Below, in pieces: positions 15,916 through 23,645 of a DNA stretch of 31,603 nucleotides. Under the pieces are notes generated by a model. That model had not been told where the DNA came from, did no database searches, and saw only the letters and a list, made by a program, of their open reading frames with translations. Position numbers and translations under genes: made by a program. Source of the stretch: an uncultured Spirochaetaceae bacterium (GTDB lineage: Bacteria > Spirochaetota > Spirochaetia > Sphaerochaetales > Sphaerochaetaceae); the NCBI GenBank assembly GCA_947630635.1, contig CANRIJ010000004.1, positions 1 through 31,603 of the forward strand, in the 5' to 3' direction. How positions within the stretch are numbered: position 1 is the stretch's first letter; each line of letters opens with the position of its first letter.

Positions 15916-16917
15916 ATGAAAAAAACCAGTCAGCCTGTTGTTACTACCACAAAATCGGGCTTGGCGGTCTCTCAAGAGGCTGCTGCAGTCTACAAGGCTA
16001 GGAACAAGGCTAAACTTGGTGCGGAGATTAAAAGACATGCAGGTGTCTATCTTCTCGCCATTATTCCAGTGGCTTACTACATCGTTTTCAAGTATGTTCC
16101 CATTTGGAATGCCCAGATTGCCTTTAAAGACTTTATGGCAAGGCAGGGAGTTCTTGGATCGGCATGGGTTGGCCTGGCTAACTTCAAAGAATTCTTCAAT
16201 TCTTTCTATTTCTGGTCACTGATTAGAAATACAGTCATGTATAGCGTGGGTAAGCTCTTGCTCTCACTCCCGCTCTCCATTATTTTGGCTATTGCCATCT
16301 ATGAATGCACAAGGCCTATTCTCAGAAAGATAGTCCAGACATTGGCATATCTGCCTCACTTCTTGTCTTGGGTTATCATGTACGGTATTCTCTTGGCCCT
16401 TCTTGCTCCTGGCGATGGTGTTGTCAATGATGTTATCAAGGCAATTAGAGGTACTAATGTAGGTTTTGATTTCTTGACCAGTACAAAGGCTTTCCCATGG
16501 GTTGTTCTTTTCTCTGATGCCTGGAAGGAGATGGGATGGTCAGCGATTATCTTCATTGCGGCCCTTATGGGAATTGATGGTTCGCTCTTTGAGGCTGCCA
16601 TGGTTGAGGGTGCAAATAGCTGGCAGAGAGTTTGGTATATAACCCTTCCTGCAATCAGACCTGTTATCGTTACCGTTCTCATTCTTAAGCTCGGAACAAT
16701 TCTTGACGCAGGATTCAACCAGATATTCATGCTCTATTCGGCGCCTGTATATTCTGTCGCGGATATTATAGATACGTGGGTTTATCGATCGGGTCTCTTG
16801 GAATTCAAGTTCGGACTTGCTACGGCAGTTGGACTTTTCAAGGGTGTCTTCGGAATGCTGCTCGTATTCCTGTCGAACTTCATCTCGAAGAAAGTCAGCG
16901 AGACTGGAATTTTCTAG
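15916..16917 (+). CDS. ABC transporter permease, LplB family (oligosaccharide importer)
   Basis: A 333-residue inner-membrane subunit of a CUT1-type sugar importer. It has a cytoplasmic N-terminus of about 40 residues, six or so membrane spans (first at YLLAIIPVAYYIVF), and the ATPase-contact EAA loop EAAMVEGANSWQRV about 100 residues from the C-terminus. The YIVFKYVPIWNAQIAFKDF segment is typical of LplB/YteP permeases that import pectin- or yeast-glycan-derived oligosaccharides. ATG 15916 is chosen: AGGTGG lies 5 nt upstream, while the in-frame GTG at 15907 falls inside that ribosome site. It is the first gene of a permease-permease-binding protein set; as usual for this family no ATPase is encoded, and a shared MsmX/UgpC-type ATPase elsewhere is expected. 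Confidence 0.93.
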   Translation: MKKTSQPVVTTTKSGLAVSQEAAAVYKARNKAKLGAEIKRHAGVYLLAIIPVAYYIVFKYVPIWNAQIAFKDFMARQGVLGSAWVGLANFKEFFNSFYFWSLIRNTVMYSVGKLLLSLPLSIILAIAIYECTRPILRKIVQTLAYLPHFLSWVIMYGILLALLAPGDGVVNDVIKAIRGTNVGFDFLTSTKAFPWVVLFSDAWKEMGWSAIIFIAALMGIDGSLFEAAMVEGANSWQRVWYITLPAIRPVIVTVLILKLGTILDAGFNQIFMLYSAPVYSVADIIDTWVYRSGLLEFKFGLATAVGLFKGVFGMLLVFLSNFISKKVSETGIF

Positions 16918-16926
16918 GAGGATACT

Positions 16927-17904
16927 ATGGCAGAAGCAGTAGCAAAGGCAAAAAAGCAGAAGGCTCCAAGAAACCTGAAGCCGGAGTCAATGAACAAGAA
17001 AGTAAAGCTCACAGCAGCCGACCATGTATTCAATATCTGCGTGAATATATTCATGATTCTGACGCTGATTGTGATTTTCATTCCTCTTTGGTCTACATTC
17101 GCACTTTCATTTAGGTCGAATACATATCTTCATTCTCAGTTCAGAGGAATGTTTGAAGTATGGACATGGGTGCCAGATGCATATAAGGCCCTGTTGGGAA
17201 ATGCAGGATTTATTGATGCATTCATCTCGTCATTCATGATTCTTATCGGCGGTGTTGTATGTGCTCTCATCCTTACAATCCCTATGGCATATGTACTCTC
17301 AGTACATACCCTTCCAGGCAGAAAGTGGATCAATATCCTTATAATGATTCCATACGTATTCAACGTTGGTATGATCCCAGCCTACCTCCTCGTAAAGGGA
17401 ATTGGGCTTATTGGACACATTCCAGCAGTATTTCTTCCGGGTGCTATATCCACATATAACTGTATAATCATGAAGCAGTTCTTTGAGGGTATTCCTAATG
17501 ACCTTAAGGAATCAGCGAGAATCGATGGATGCAATGAGATTCAGATTCTCTTCAAGATAATGCTTCCTCTTTCGAAGGCAATTATCATGACAGTAGGTCT
17601 TTTTTACGCAGTATCATTCTGGAATGACTTCTTCCATGCAATGCTCTATCTCAGTGGAACACCTGTTAAGATCTTTGGATGGAACATGATTGACTCCAAC
17701 TACCCACTTCCAATACTTCTGAGAAATATCCTCATGGCATCTGGAATGAATGAGTACGTAGAGGTCAACGCATTCGGAAATGCACCTGTTCAGGCAATCA
17801 AGGCCGCATCTGTATTCATGAGTGCTATTCCTATGATTATCGCTTATCCGTTCATCCAAAAGTACTTCACAAAGGGTACTCTTGCTGGCGCTGTTAAGGG
17901 TTAA
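16927..17904 (+). CDS. ABC transporter permease, YtcP/LplC family (oligosaccharide importer)
   Basis: The 325-residue second permease of the importer. A basic N-terminal tail (KAKKQKAPRNLK) precedes the first membrane span (NIFMILTLIVIFIPLWSTF). The EAA loop KESARIDGCNEIQILFKIML matches the family, and the C-terminus ends in FIQKYFTKGTLAGAVKG, a YtcP/LplC hallmark. GGAGGATACT stands right before the ATG, 9 bp after the LplB-type gene, so the two permeases should be made in equal amounts. The heterodimer forms the channel fed by the binding protein encoded next. Substrate assignment (pectic oligosaccharide) rests on the neighbouring GH105 and uronate genes. Confidence 0.93.
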   Translation: MAEAVAKAKKQKAPRNLKPESMNKKVKLTAADHVFNICVNIFMILTLIVIFIPLWSTFALSFRSNTYLHSQFRGMFEVWTWVPDAYKALLGNAGFIDAFISSFMILIGGVVCALILTIPMAYVLSVHTLPGRKWINILIMIPYVFNVGMIPAYLLVKGIGLIGHIPAVFLPGAISTYNCIIMKQFFEGIPNDLKESARIDGCNEIQILFKIMLPLSKAIIMTVGLFYAVSFWNDFFHAMLYLSGTPVKIFGWNMIDSNYPLPILLRNILMASGMNEYVEVNAFGNAPVQAIKAASVFMSAIPMIIAYPFIQKYFTKGTLAGAVKG

Positions 17905-17921
17905 TTTCAAATTGTGTTTAG

Positions 17922-17944
17922 AGGGCTGCTTTTTGGGTAGCCCT
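17922..17944 (+). other. Intercistronic hairpin before the binding-protein gene
   Basis: Stem AGGGCTGC / GTAGCCCT (one G-U pair) with a 7-nt loop, without a real U-run. It probably stabilises or partly attenuates the mRNA between the permeases and the binding protein, which is needed in larger amount. Confidence 0.5.
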
Positions 17945-17982
17945 TATTGTAGTCAAATAGTAATTAGTTAAGGAGTGTTTAA

Positions 17983-19620
17983 ATGAAGAAACTATTAACT
18001 GCTCTTTTTGTGGTGCTCGCATGCGTAACACTGTTCTTTGGTTGTAAGAAGGACAATGCTTCTAGCTCAACAGCAGCTCCGGCAGCTTCAACAGCAGCTG
18101 CTAGCTCAAGTTCAAGTTCAAGTGCAAGCTCATCATCAAAGAGCGCAAAACTTACACCGATCAGCGTTCTCTATGGCGCATCGGTAACAGAGGCCGGTGC
18201 ACTTCCAAGTGATTGGCCAGGATACGATGTTCTTAAGAATGAGCTCGGACTCGATGTGACTTTCACAGCTCTTCCATCAAGTGCTAATGACCAGGCTCAG
18301 AGAATCCAGGCCATGGGTGCTGCAGACAACCTTCCTGATATCTTCCAAGTTGATAGAAACGTTCTCACCAACCTCGTAAGACAGGGTCTTGTCGCTGAGG
18401 TAGATGACATGTATGCAATGATGCCTCACAGAACTGAGATGCTCTATGATGAGAATTCAATTGCCCACACAACAATCAACGGCCACAGCTATGGTCTTGC
18501 CTCACCTGGCTCAATTGCTGGAAACGAGGGACTTTTGATCAGAAAGGACTGGCTTGACAATCTCGGACTCGATGTCCCGACAACTCTTGATGAGCTTTAT
18601 GATGTAATGGTCGCATTTACAAAGGACGATCCAGATGGAAACGGCAGAAACGATACATATGGCTATGGCGCATATATCGAGACCAACACATCTGATAAGG
18701 GCTATCCAGGATCAAGACTCCTCCCAATTCTCGGCGCTTTCGGAGTTGAGGGAATTTGGGATATGACAGAGGAGAATGCTGGACTCAATATCTATAAGCC
18801 AGAGTTCTACGATGCAATTGCATTTATCAAGAAGATGCATGATGAAGGCATCATCGATCCTAACTGGCTCAGCTATGGAAAGGATGACTTCAGAGCAGCT
18901 TGGAAGCAGGGAAGATTCGGAATCATGAAGGAGCAGAATGCTGCTTATGCTTCAGAGTCCAACTATGCTCCATTCGATAAGAATTTCCCAGATGGCGAGT
19001 GGATCATCATCGATGCTCCAATCGGACCAAACGGCGATCAGTCAATTGGACCATGGGATATGTCTTACAGAATCTACGCAATCAGCCAGAACGCTGTTGA
19101 CGAGGGAAAGACCGAAGCTATTACCAAATTCTTGGAGTGGATGAGCTCAGACGAGGGCTACATGCTTGCTGGATTTGGTGAAGAGGGGGTCAACTATGTT
19201 CTTGATGAGAATGGACTTCCTGTCGCTGGAGACCTTGGAGATATGTCTTACACAGGATCTAAGGGGCAGGTCTATACTCAGCTCAGAAACATGGTATTCT
19301 ACAACGGAGATATGGAGCTTGCTTCCAGATATCCAACCTACACAACAGAGTCAGGCAAGGAGATGTCGGCTCTTAAGGCTCTCAGAGAGATGCAGGCCCT
19401 TACATGGACACCGCAGGTTGGAGTATCAACTCTCCCAACACCTTCTGCAGACGTTCAGAGATACTACGAGCAGAGCCTCGCAGAGTTCATCACTGGCGGA
19501 AGAGCCCTTACTCCTGAGAACTGGCAGGCATTTATTGATCAGTTCAATAGAATTGGCGGAAAGGCTTGGAATGACCAGGGCGTTCAGTGGATGAAGGACA
19601 ATAACCTCTTAACAAAGTAA
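17983..19620 (+). CDS. Extracellular solute-binding lipoprotein, LplA family
   Basis: A 545-residue sugar-binding protein of the importer. The signal peptide ends in FFGC (Cys21, a relaxed lipobox as in spirochaetes), followed by a Ser/Ala-rich linker (about residues 27-58, low-complexity DNA at 18060-18150) that tethers the domain to the membrane. The mature part has the LplA pattern: SVLYGAS start, ALPSSANDQAQRIQAMGAADNLPDIFQV, LIRKDWLDNLGLDVPTTLDE, and DDPDGNGRNDTYGYG. The DDPDGNGRND block resembles a calcium-binding loop known in this family. AAGGAG lies before ATG 17983. The gene follows the two permeases and precedes GH105, so the ligand is likely a pectic oligosaccharide. The size (over 500 residues) is normal for LplA-type proteins. 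Confidence 0.93.
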   Translation: MKKLLTALFVVLACVTLFFGCKKDNASSSTAAPAASTAAASSSSSSSASSSSKSAKLTPISVLYGASVTEAGALPSDWPGYDVLKNELGLDVTFTALPSSANDQAQRIQAMGAADNLPDIFQVDRNVLTNLVRQGLVAEVDDMYAMMPHRTEMLYDENSIAHTTINGHSYGLASPGSIAGNEGLLIRKDWLDNLGLDVPTTLDELYDVMVAFTKDDPDGNGRNDTYGYGAYIETNTSDKGYPGSRLLPILGAFGVEGIWDMTEENAGLNIYKPEFYDAIAFIKKMHDEGIIDPNWLSYGKDDFRAAWKQGRFGIMKEQNAAYASESNYAPFDKNFPDGEWIIIDAPIGPNGDQSIGPWDMSYRIYAISQNAVDEGKTEAITKFLEWMSSDEGYMLAGFGEEGVNYVLDENGLPVAGDLGDMSYTGSKGQVYTQLRNMVFYNGDMELASRYPTYTTESGKEMSALKALREMQALTWTPQVGVSTLPTPSADVQRYYEQSLAEFITGGRALTPENWQAFIDQFNRIGGKAWNDQGVQWMKDNNLLTK

Positions 19621-19636
19621 GTTATTAACTCTAGAC

Positions 19637-19663
19637 ATGGCCGTCTTTCGGGACGGCCATTTT
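19637..19663 (+). terminator. Hairpin between the binding protein and GH105 genes, probable attenuator
   Basis: A perfect 9-bp stem ATGGCCGTC / GACGGCCAT with a 6-nt loop and a short T tail (TTTC). The weak tail suggests partial read-through into the GH105 gene, 17 bp further on and without its own clear promoter. Confidence 0.65.
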
Positions 19664-19679
19664 CATAAGGACAGAAACA

Positions 19680-20765
19680 ATGGCAAAAGATCAGCCTCTT
19701 TCTATGAAAATGGTCAAAAGCGTTGAGAAGCGCTACAGACCAGGTATGATGAAATGGCACTATGAGCACGGCTTAGTGCTTCTTGCATCCCTTAGGGCTG
19801 CAAAGCTCCACAATGATGACTCAGTCTATCCTTGGGTCTATTCAATGTATGATCCGATGATTGCAGAGGATGGGACTATCGCTACATATAGAGAGGGAGA
19901 GTTCAACCTCGATCAGATCAATGCTGGAAGAGCTCTCTTTGAGCTCTATGACAAGAGCGGCGAGAAGCGTTTTGAGAAGGCTCAGGATAAGCTTAAGAGT
20001 CAGCTGATTAAGCAGCCAAGGTGCCTTAATGGCGTTTACTGGCATAAGGAGATATATCCATGGCAGATTTGGCTAGATGGCCTATACATGGAGGGGCCCT
20101 TCAACGCTGAATACGCAAAGCGCCATAATGATGGAGAGGCCCTTGATGATGTTGCTCAGCAGCTTATTACTACATATGAAGTCCTCAAAGAGGAGGACAC
20201 AGGGCTCTTAAAGCATGCCTTTGATGAATCTAGAGGACAGCGCTGGAGCGATATCAACACCGGAAGGTCTCCCCATTACTGGTCTAGGTCAATTGGCTGG
20301 TATCTGATGGCTATTGTCGATGTTCTGGACTATCTTCCTGAAGACCACAAAGAGAGAGATAGGCTCATCAAGATACTCCAAAGCGTCTCAAAGGCTCTTC
20401 TGAAGTATCAGGATAAGAGCGGAATGTGGTATCAGGTTCCTGATGAGGGCGATAGGGAGGGCAACTACCTTGAGACCTCAGGAACAAGCATGTTTGCATA
20501 TACATTCTACAAAGGAGCGCGTTTAGGATACCTCGATAAGTCCTATAAGGATATAGCAGATAAGGCTATCGAGGGCATAAAGAAGACCTATCTCACCGAA
20601 GAGAATGGAGAGTATCACTTGGGCGGAATCTGCTTTGTGGCTGGTCTTGGAGGAAATCCATATAGAGATGGATCCTTTAAATACTACATACAGGAAAAGA
20701 TAGCGACTGACGACTTTAAGGGCGTTGGTCCATTTATTCTCGCTCTTGTTGAAAGCGAGAGATAG
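19680..20765 (+). CDS. Unsaturated uronyl hydrolase, glycoside hydrolase family 105 (YteR/YesR-like)
   Basis: A 361-residue (alpha/alpha)6-barrel enzyme that removes the 4,5-unsaturated galacturonate left by pectate or rhamnogalacturonan lyases. The family's active-site segment is WLDGLYMEGPF, with the likely catalytic Asp133. Also typical are YPWVYSMYD, INTGRSPHYWSRSIGW, and GTSMFAYTFYKG near 278-290. There is no signal peptide, so it acts in the cytoplasm on imported unsaturated oligosaccharides. AAGGA lies 8 nt before the ATG. It is the last gene of the importer operon and ends in a UUCG-capped hairpin. Whether it prefers rhamnogalacturonyl or galacturonyl substrates cannot be told. The product needs KduI/KduD-type steps that are not in this window. 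Confidence 0.93.
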   Translation: MAKDQPLSMKMVKSVEKRYRPGMMKWHYEHGLVLLASLRAAKLHNDDSVYPWVYSMYDPMIAEDGTIATYREGEFNLDQINAGRALFELYDKSGEKRFEKAQDKLKSQLIKQPRCLNGVYWHKEIYPWQIWLDGLYMEGPFNAEYAKRHNDGEALDDVAQQLITTYEVLKEEDTGLLKHAFDESRGQRWSDINTGRSPHYWSRSIGWYLMAIVDVLDYLPEDHKERDRLIKILQSVSKALLKYQDKSGMWYQVPDEGDREGNYLETSGTSMFAYTFYKGARLGYLDKSYKDIADKAIEGIKKTYLTEENGEYHLGGICFVAGLGGNPYRDGSFKYYIQEKIATDDFKGVGPFILALVESER

Positions 20766-20792
20766 ACAAAGCCGCCTTCGGGCGGCTTTGTC
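20765..20792 (+). terminator. Terminator after GH105
   Basis: A perfect 12-bp stem GACAAAGCCGCC / GGCGGCTTTGTC capped by a UUCG tetraloop. It begins at the last base of the GH105 stop codon. There is no long U-run after the stem. Confidence 0.85.
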
Positions 20793-20910
20793 TCCAATGT
20801 GAAACTTTGATAAGTCACTAATGGCCGCATGCGATAATGTCGCTTATTTATTTTCTTATATAGCAAATAATTATAATTTTTAAAGGTGCAATTTGTTGCC
20901 GCCGTCTTGT

Positions 20911-20939
20911 TTGACAGAAGAATATATACAAGTTAGAAT
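20911..20939 (+). promoter_or_regulatory. Sigma70-type promoter of the nucleoside importer operon
   Basis: TTGACA (20911-20916), 17-bp spacer, TAGAAT (20934-20939), a near-consensus promoter. The leader is only about 25 nt, so there is no room for a purine riboswitch. Confidence 0.85.
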
Positions 20940-20969
20940 TTTTCCATACAAACTTGAAAGGAGTTATAG

Positions 20970-22037
20970 ATGAAAAAGTTTTTGGCTTTTGCTCTAGTAC
21001 TTGTTTTTTCAGTAGCGCTTTTTGCTGGTGGCAATAGCGAAACTAAGAGCGATTCCGCTGCTCTTATGGTAGGTATGGTTACCGACGCTGGTACTGTTGA
21101 TGATAGATCATTCAACCAGGGCGCTTATGAGGGAGTTACCGCTGCTGCTGAGGAGCTTGGACTCAAGAGCACATATCTCAGACCTAACGGAACTACAACA
21201 ACTGATTATCTTACTGCAATGAATGACCTCTATGATTCTGGCTACAGATTCATTGCTTGCCCAGGTTATCTATTTGCAGAGGCAGTTGGCGAGGCTCAGG
21301 AGATTCATCCAGACCTTAACATTGTCATTATCGATGATCCACTTGATGCAGGAATTGGTCCTAAGACTGTTGCTGTTACCTATAAGGAGCAGGAGTCAGG
21401 CTTTTTGGCTGGCATTGCAACAGCTCTCAAAATTCAGGACGGTTCAGTAGGATTTGTCGGCGGACTTGAGATCCCATCAGTTCAGAAATTCAATTGGGGA
21501 TTCCAGCAGGGCATCAAGTATGCAAACGACAACCTTGGAACCAAAATCGAGATGGATCCATCTAACTTTGTCTACTCAGGATCATTTGCTGACTTGGCAC
21601 TTGGACAGCAGCTTGCAAATACAATCTATTCAAAGGGTGTTGATGCTATCTTCGCAGCAGCTGGCGGTACAGGCGTTGGAGTTATCAATGAGGCCAAGAA
21701 TCAGAGACTCTCTGGAAAAGATGTTTGGGTAGTTGGCGTTGATGTTGACCAGTACGAGGTTGGCGACATGGGCAATGGCCAGAGCGCAGTTTTGACATCT
21801 GCTATGAAGAACGTCAAGGGCGTTGCTTATGACATGGTTAAGGCTGTCTATGCAAACGATGGAACATATCCAGGTGGACAGCATGTTATCTACGGTATTG
21901 CAGAGGGAATGGTTGGAATTCCAGATTCGAACCCGAACCTCACTCCAGAGATAGAAGCGAAGGTTGCCGAGGTAGCTTCTCTTGTACAGTCTGGAAAGAT
22001 TGCAGTACAGGACAACGGAAACGGTCTAATTAAATAA
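20970..22037 (+). CDS. BMP/PnrA-family purine nucleoside-binding protein
   Basis: A 355-residue substrate-binding protein of the basic-membrane-protein family (PnrA/TmpC, Med), which delivers nucleosides to an ABC importer. The mature start has VGMVTDAGTVDDRSFNQGAYEG, the family's hallmark, followed by GYLFAEAVG, KEQESGFLAGI, VGFVGGLEIP, AAAGGTGVGVI and WVVGVDVDQ. Most relatives in spirochaetes are lipoproteins, but here the signal ends LFAGGNSE with no cysteine, so cleavage by signal peptidase I and a soluble periplasmic protein are predicted. AAAGGAG stands 6 nt before ATG 20970. It is first in the operon, and a hairpin after it should favour its higher expression over the ATPase and permeases. 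A downstream purine nucleoside phosphorylase supports a nucleoside ligand. Confidence 0.93.
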   Translation: MKKFLAFALVLVFSVALFAGGNSETKSDSAALMVGMVTDAGTVDDRSFNQGAYEGVTAAAEELGLKSTYLRPNGTTTTDYLTAMNDLYDSGYRFIACPGYLFAEAVGEAQEIHPDLNIVIIDDPLDAGIGPKTVAVTYKEQESGFLAGIATALKIQDGSVGFVGGLEIPSVQKFNWGFQQGIKYANDNLGTKIEMDPSNFVYSGSFADLALGQQLANTIYSKGVDAIFAAAGGTGVGVINEAKNQRLSGKDVWVVGVDVDQYEVGDMGNGQSAVLTSAMKNVKGVAYDMVKAVYANDGTYPGGQHVIYGIAEGMVGIPDSNPNLTPEIEAKVAEVASLVQSGKIAVQDNGNGLIK

Positions 22038-22054
22038 GAACTATAGATTTAGTG

Positions 22055-22083
22055 AAGGGCGCCTGATTAAAAGGCGCCCTTTT
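22055..22083 (+). terminator. Intercistronic hairpin, partial terminator after the BMP gene
   Basis: A perfect 9-bp stem AAGGGCGCC / GGCGCCCTT with a 9-nt loop, followed by only two more T residues. The ATPase gene begins 33 bp later with no clear promoter of its own, so read-through is expected. Confidence 0.7.
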
Positions 22084-22115
22084 CGGATTTTCCTTTTATA
22101 TCTCAGTGGAGAAAT

Positions 22116-23645
22116 ATGAGTTACGTTATTGAAATGCTCGGGATTCGAAAAGAATTTCCGGGAATCGTTGCCAACGACAATATAAATCTCAGGGTAGAAG
22201 AGGGTGAGATTCACGCTATTCTCGGAGAGAATGGAGCTGGCAAATCAACACTGATGAGCATTCTTTTTGGGCTCTATCAAGCAGATAGGGGCATAATCAG
22301 GGTTCGTGGCAAGGAAGTTCACATAAAGAGCCCAAATGATGCCTATGACCTTGGTATTGGCATGGTGCACCAGCATTTTCAGCTTGTGCATAATTTCACC
22401 GTTGCCGAGAATATCATACTTGGCAAAGAGGGAGGTTTTGTCTACGACATCAAGAAGGCCTCCAAGAAAATCAAAGAGCTAAGTGAGAAGTATGGGCTAG
22501 CTATAGAGCCCGATATGATTATTGAGGATATAACTGTTGGAATGCAGCAGCGAGTAGAGATCCTTAAGATGCTCTATAGAGATGCTGATATTCTCATATT
22601 CGATGAGCCTACGGCGGTTCTCACTCCGCAGGAGATAGAGGAGCTTATGCAGATAATGAGAAATCTTGCAGCAGAGGGCAAGTCCATTATCGTTATTACT
22701 CATAAGCTTGATGAGATTAAGGCTGTTGCTTCTAAGTGTACGATAATAAGACGAGGCAAATTCATAGACGAGGTAGTAGTAAAGGATACATCTGCCTCTG
22801 AGATGGCTGCCATGATGGTAGGCCGTCCCGTTAATTTTGTCGTTGAGAAGAAGCCTATTGAAAGGGGAGAGGTTGTACTTGCTGTTAAGGACCTATGTGT
22901 CATGAATGCAAAGAAGGTCCTTGGTGTAAAGCATTTCAGCCTTGAGGTTCATGGCGGTGAGATTGTGGGTATTGCCGGAGTCGACGGAAATGGACAGTCT
23001 GAGCTCATTGAGGCAATTACTGGACTAAGGCCCATTCATAGCGGTGAGATCTATTTCAATGGTGAGAATATAACAAGCTATTCAATTAAAAAGCGAAATG
23101 AGATGGGGCTTGGGCATATTCCAGAGGACAGGCAGAAGAGAGGCCTTATTCTAAATGCTCCGCTTACAACTAATATGGTTATCAAGGAGTACTATAAAAA
23201 GACCTTTTCAAATGGCTCAATACTCAATTATGGCGCAATAAATAAGTATTCTCAGGAGATAATCGATAAATTCGATGTCAGGTCCGGTGAGGGTATTAAT
23301 TCTCTGGCTGGAAAGCTCTCTGGTGGAAATCAGCAGAAAGCGATTATTGGAAGAGAGATTACTCCAGACCCGGATCTCCTGATTGCGGTTCAGCCAACCA
23401 GAGGTCTGGATGTCGGAGCAATTGAATTCATTCACAAGCAGATTGTCGATCAGAGAGACAGGGGAAAGGCTGTCCTTCTTGTATCATTTGAGCTTGATGA
23501 GATCTTCAATCTCTCCGATAGGATTGCTGTTATAAATGCCGGTGAGCTTATTGATGTTGTCAACACAAAGGAGACAGATGTGCATAAAGTCGGTCTTATG
23601 ATGGCAGGCATCAAGTCAGACGATGGGAACAAGGAGGAGAAGTAA
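22116..23645 (+). CDS. Nucleoside ABC importer, double ATP-binding subunit
   Basis: A 509-residue protein with two ABC cassettes, as in YufO/NupA and sugar importers of the RbsA type. Cassette 1 is canonical: Walker A GENGAGKST (37-45), signature VGMQQR (141-146), Walker B LIFDEPTA (160-167), His196. Cassette 2 is degenerate in the usual way for this family: the Walker A position reads GVDGNGQSE (288-296), without the Lys, and Walker B ends AVQPT instead of DEPT, while LSGGNQQK (401-408) is intact. Only one site should hydrolyse ATP efficiently. The gene's TAA overlaps the next ATG (TAATG), so translation of the permease is coupled. GGAGA precedes the start. It powers the two permeases that follow. 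Confidence 0.95.
   Translation: MSYVIEMLGIRKEFPGIVANDNINLRVEEGEIHAILGENGAGKSTLMSILFGLYQADRGIIRVRGKEVHIKSPNDAYDLGIGMVHQHFQLVHNFTVAENIILGKEGGFVYDIKKASKKIKELSEKYGLAIEPDMIIEDITVGMQQRVEILKMLYRDADILIFDEPTAVLTPQEIEELMQIMRNLAAEGKSIIVITHKLDEIKAVASKCTIIRRGKFIDEVVVKDTSASEMAAMMVGRPVNFVVEKKPIERGEVVLAVKDLCVMNAKKVLGVKHFSLEVHGGEIVGIAGVDGNGQSELIEAITGLRPIHSGEIYFNGENITSYSIKKRNEMGLGHIPEDRQKRGLILNAPLTTNMVIKEYYKKTFSNGSILNYGAINKYSQEIIDKFDVRSGEGINSLAGKLSGGNQQKAIIGREITPDPDLLIAVQPTRGLDVGAIEFIHKQIVDQRDRGKAVLLVSFELDEIFNLSDRIAVINAGELIDVVNTKETDVHKVGLMMAGIKSDDGNKEEK

Noticed and set aside
18060..18150. Repetitive DNA (TTCAAG-type repeats) as a mobile or regulatory repeat
   Set aside because: It is in frame and encodes the Ser/Ala linker after the lipoprotein cysteine, a common feature of such binding proteins.
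20793..20969. Purine riboswitch in front of the nucleoside importer
   Set aside because: The near-consensus promoter at 20911-20939 leaves a leader of only about 25 nt. No aptamer-like three-way junction was seen upstream of it.
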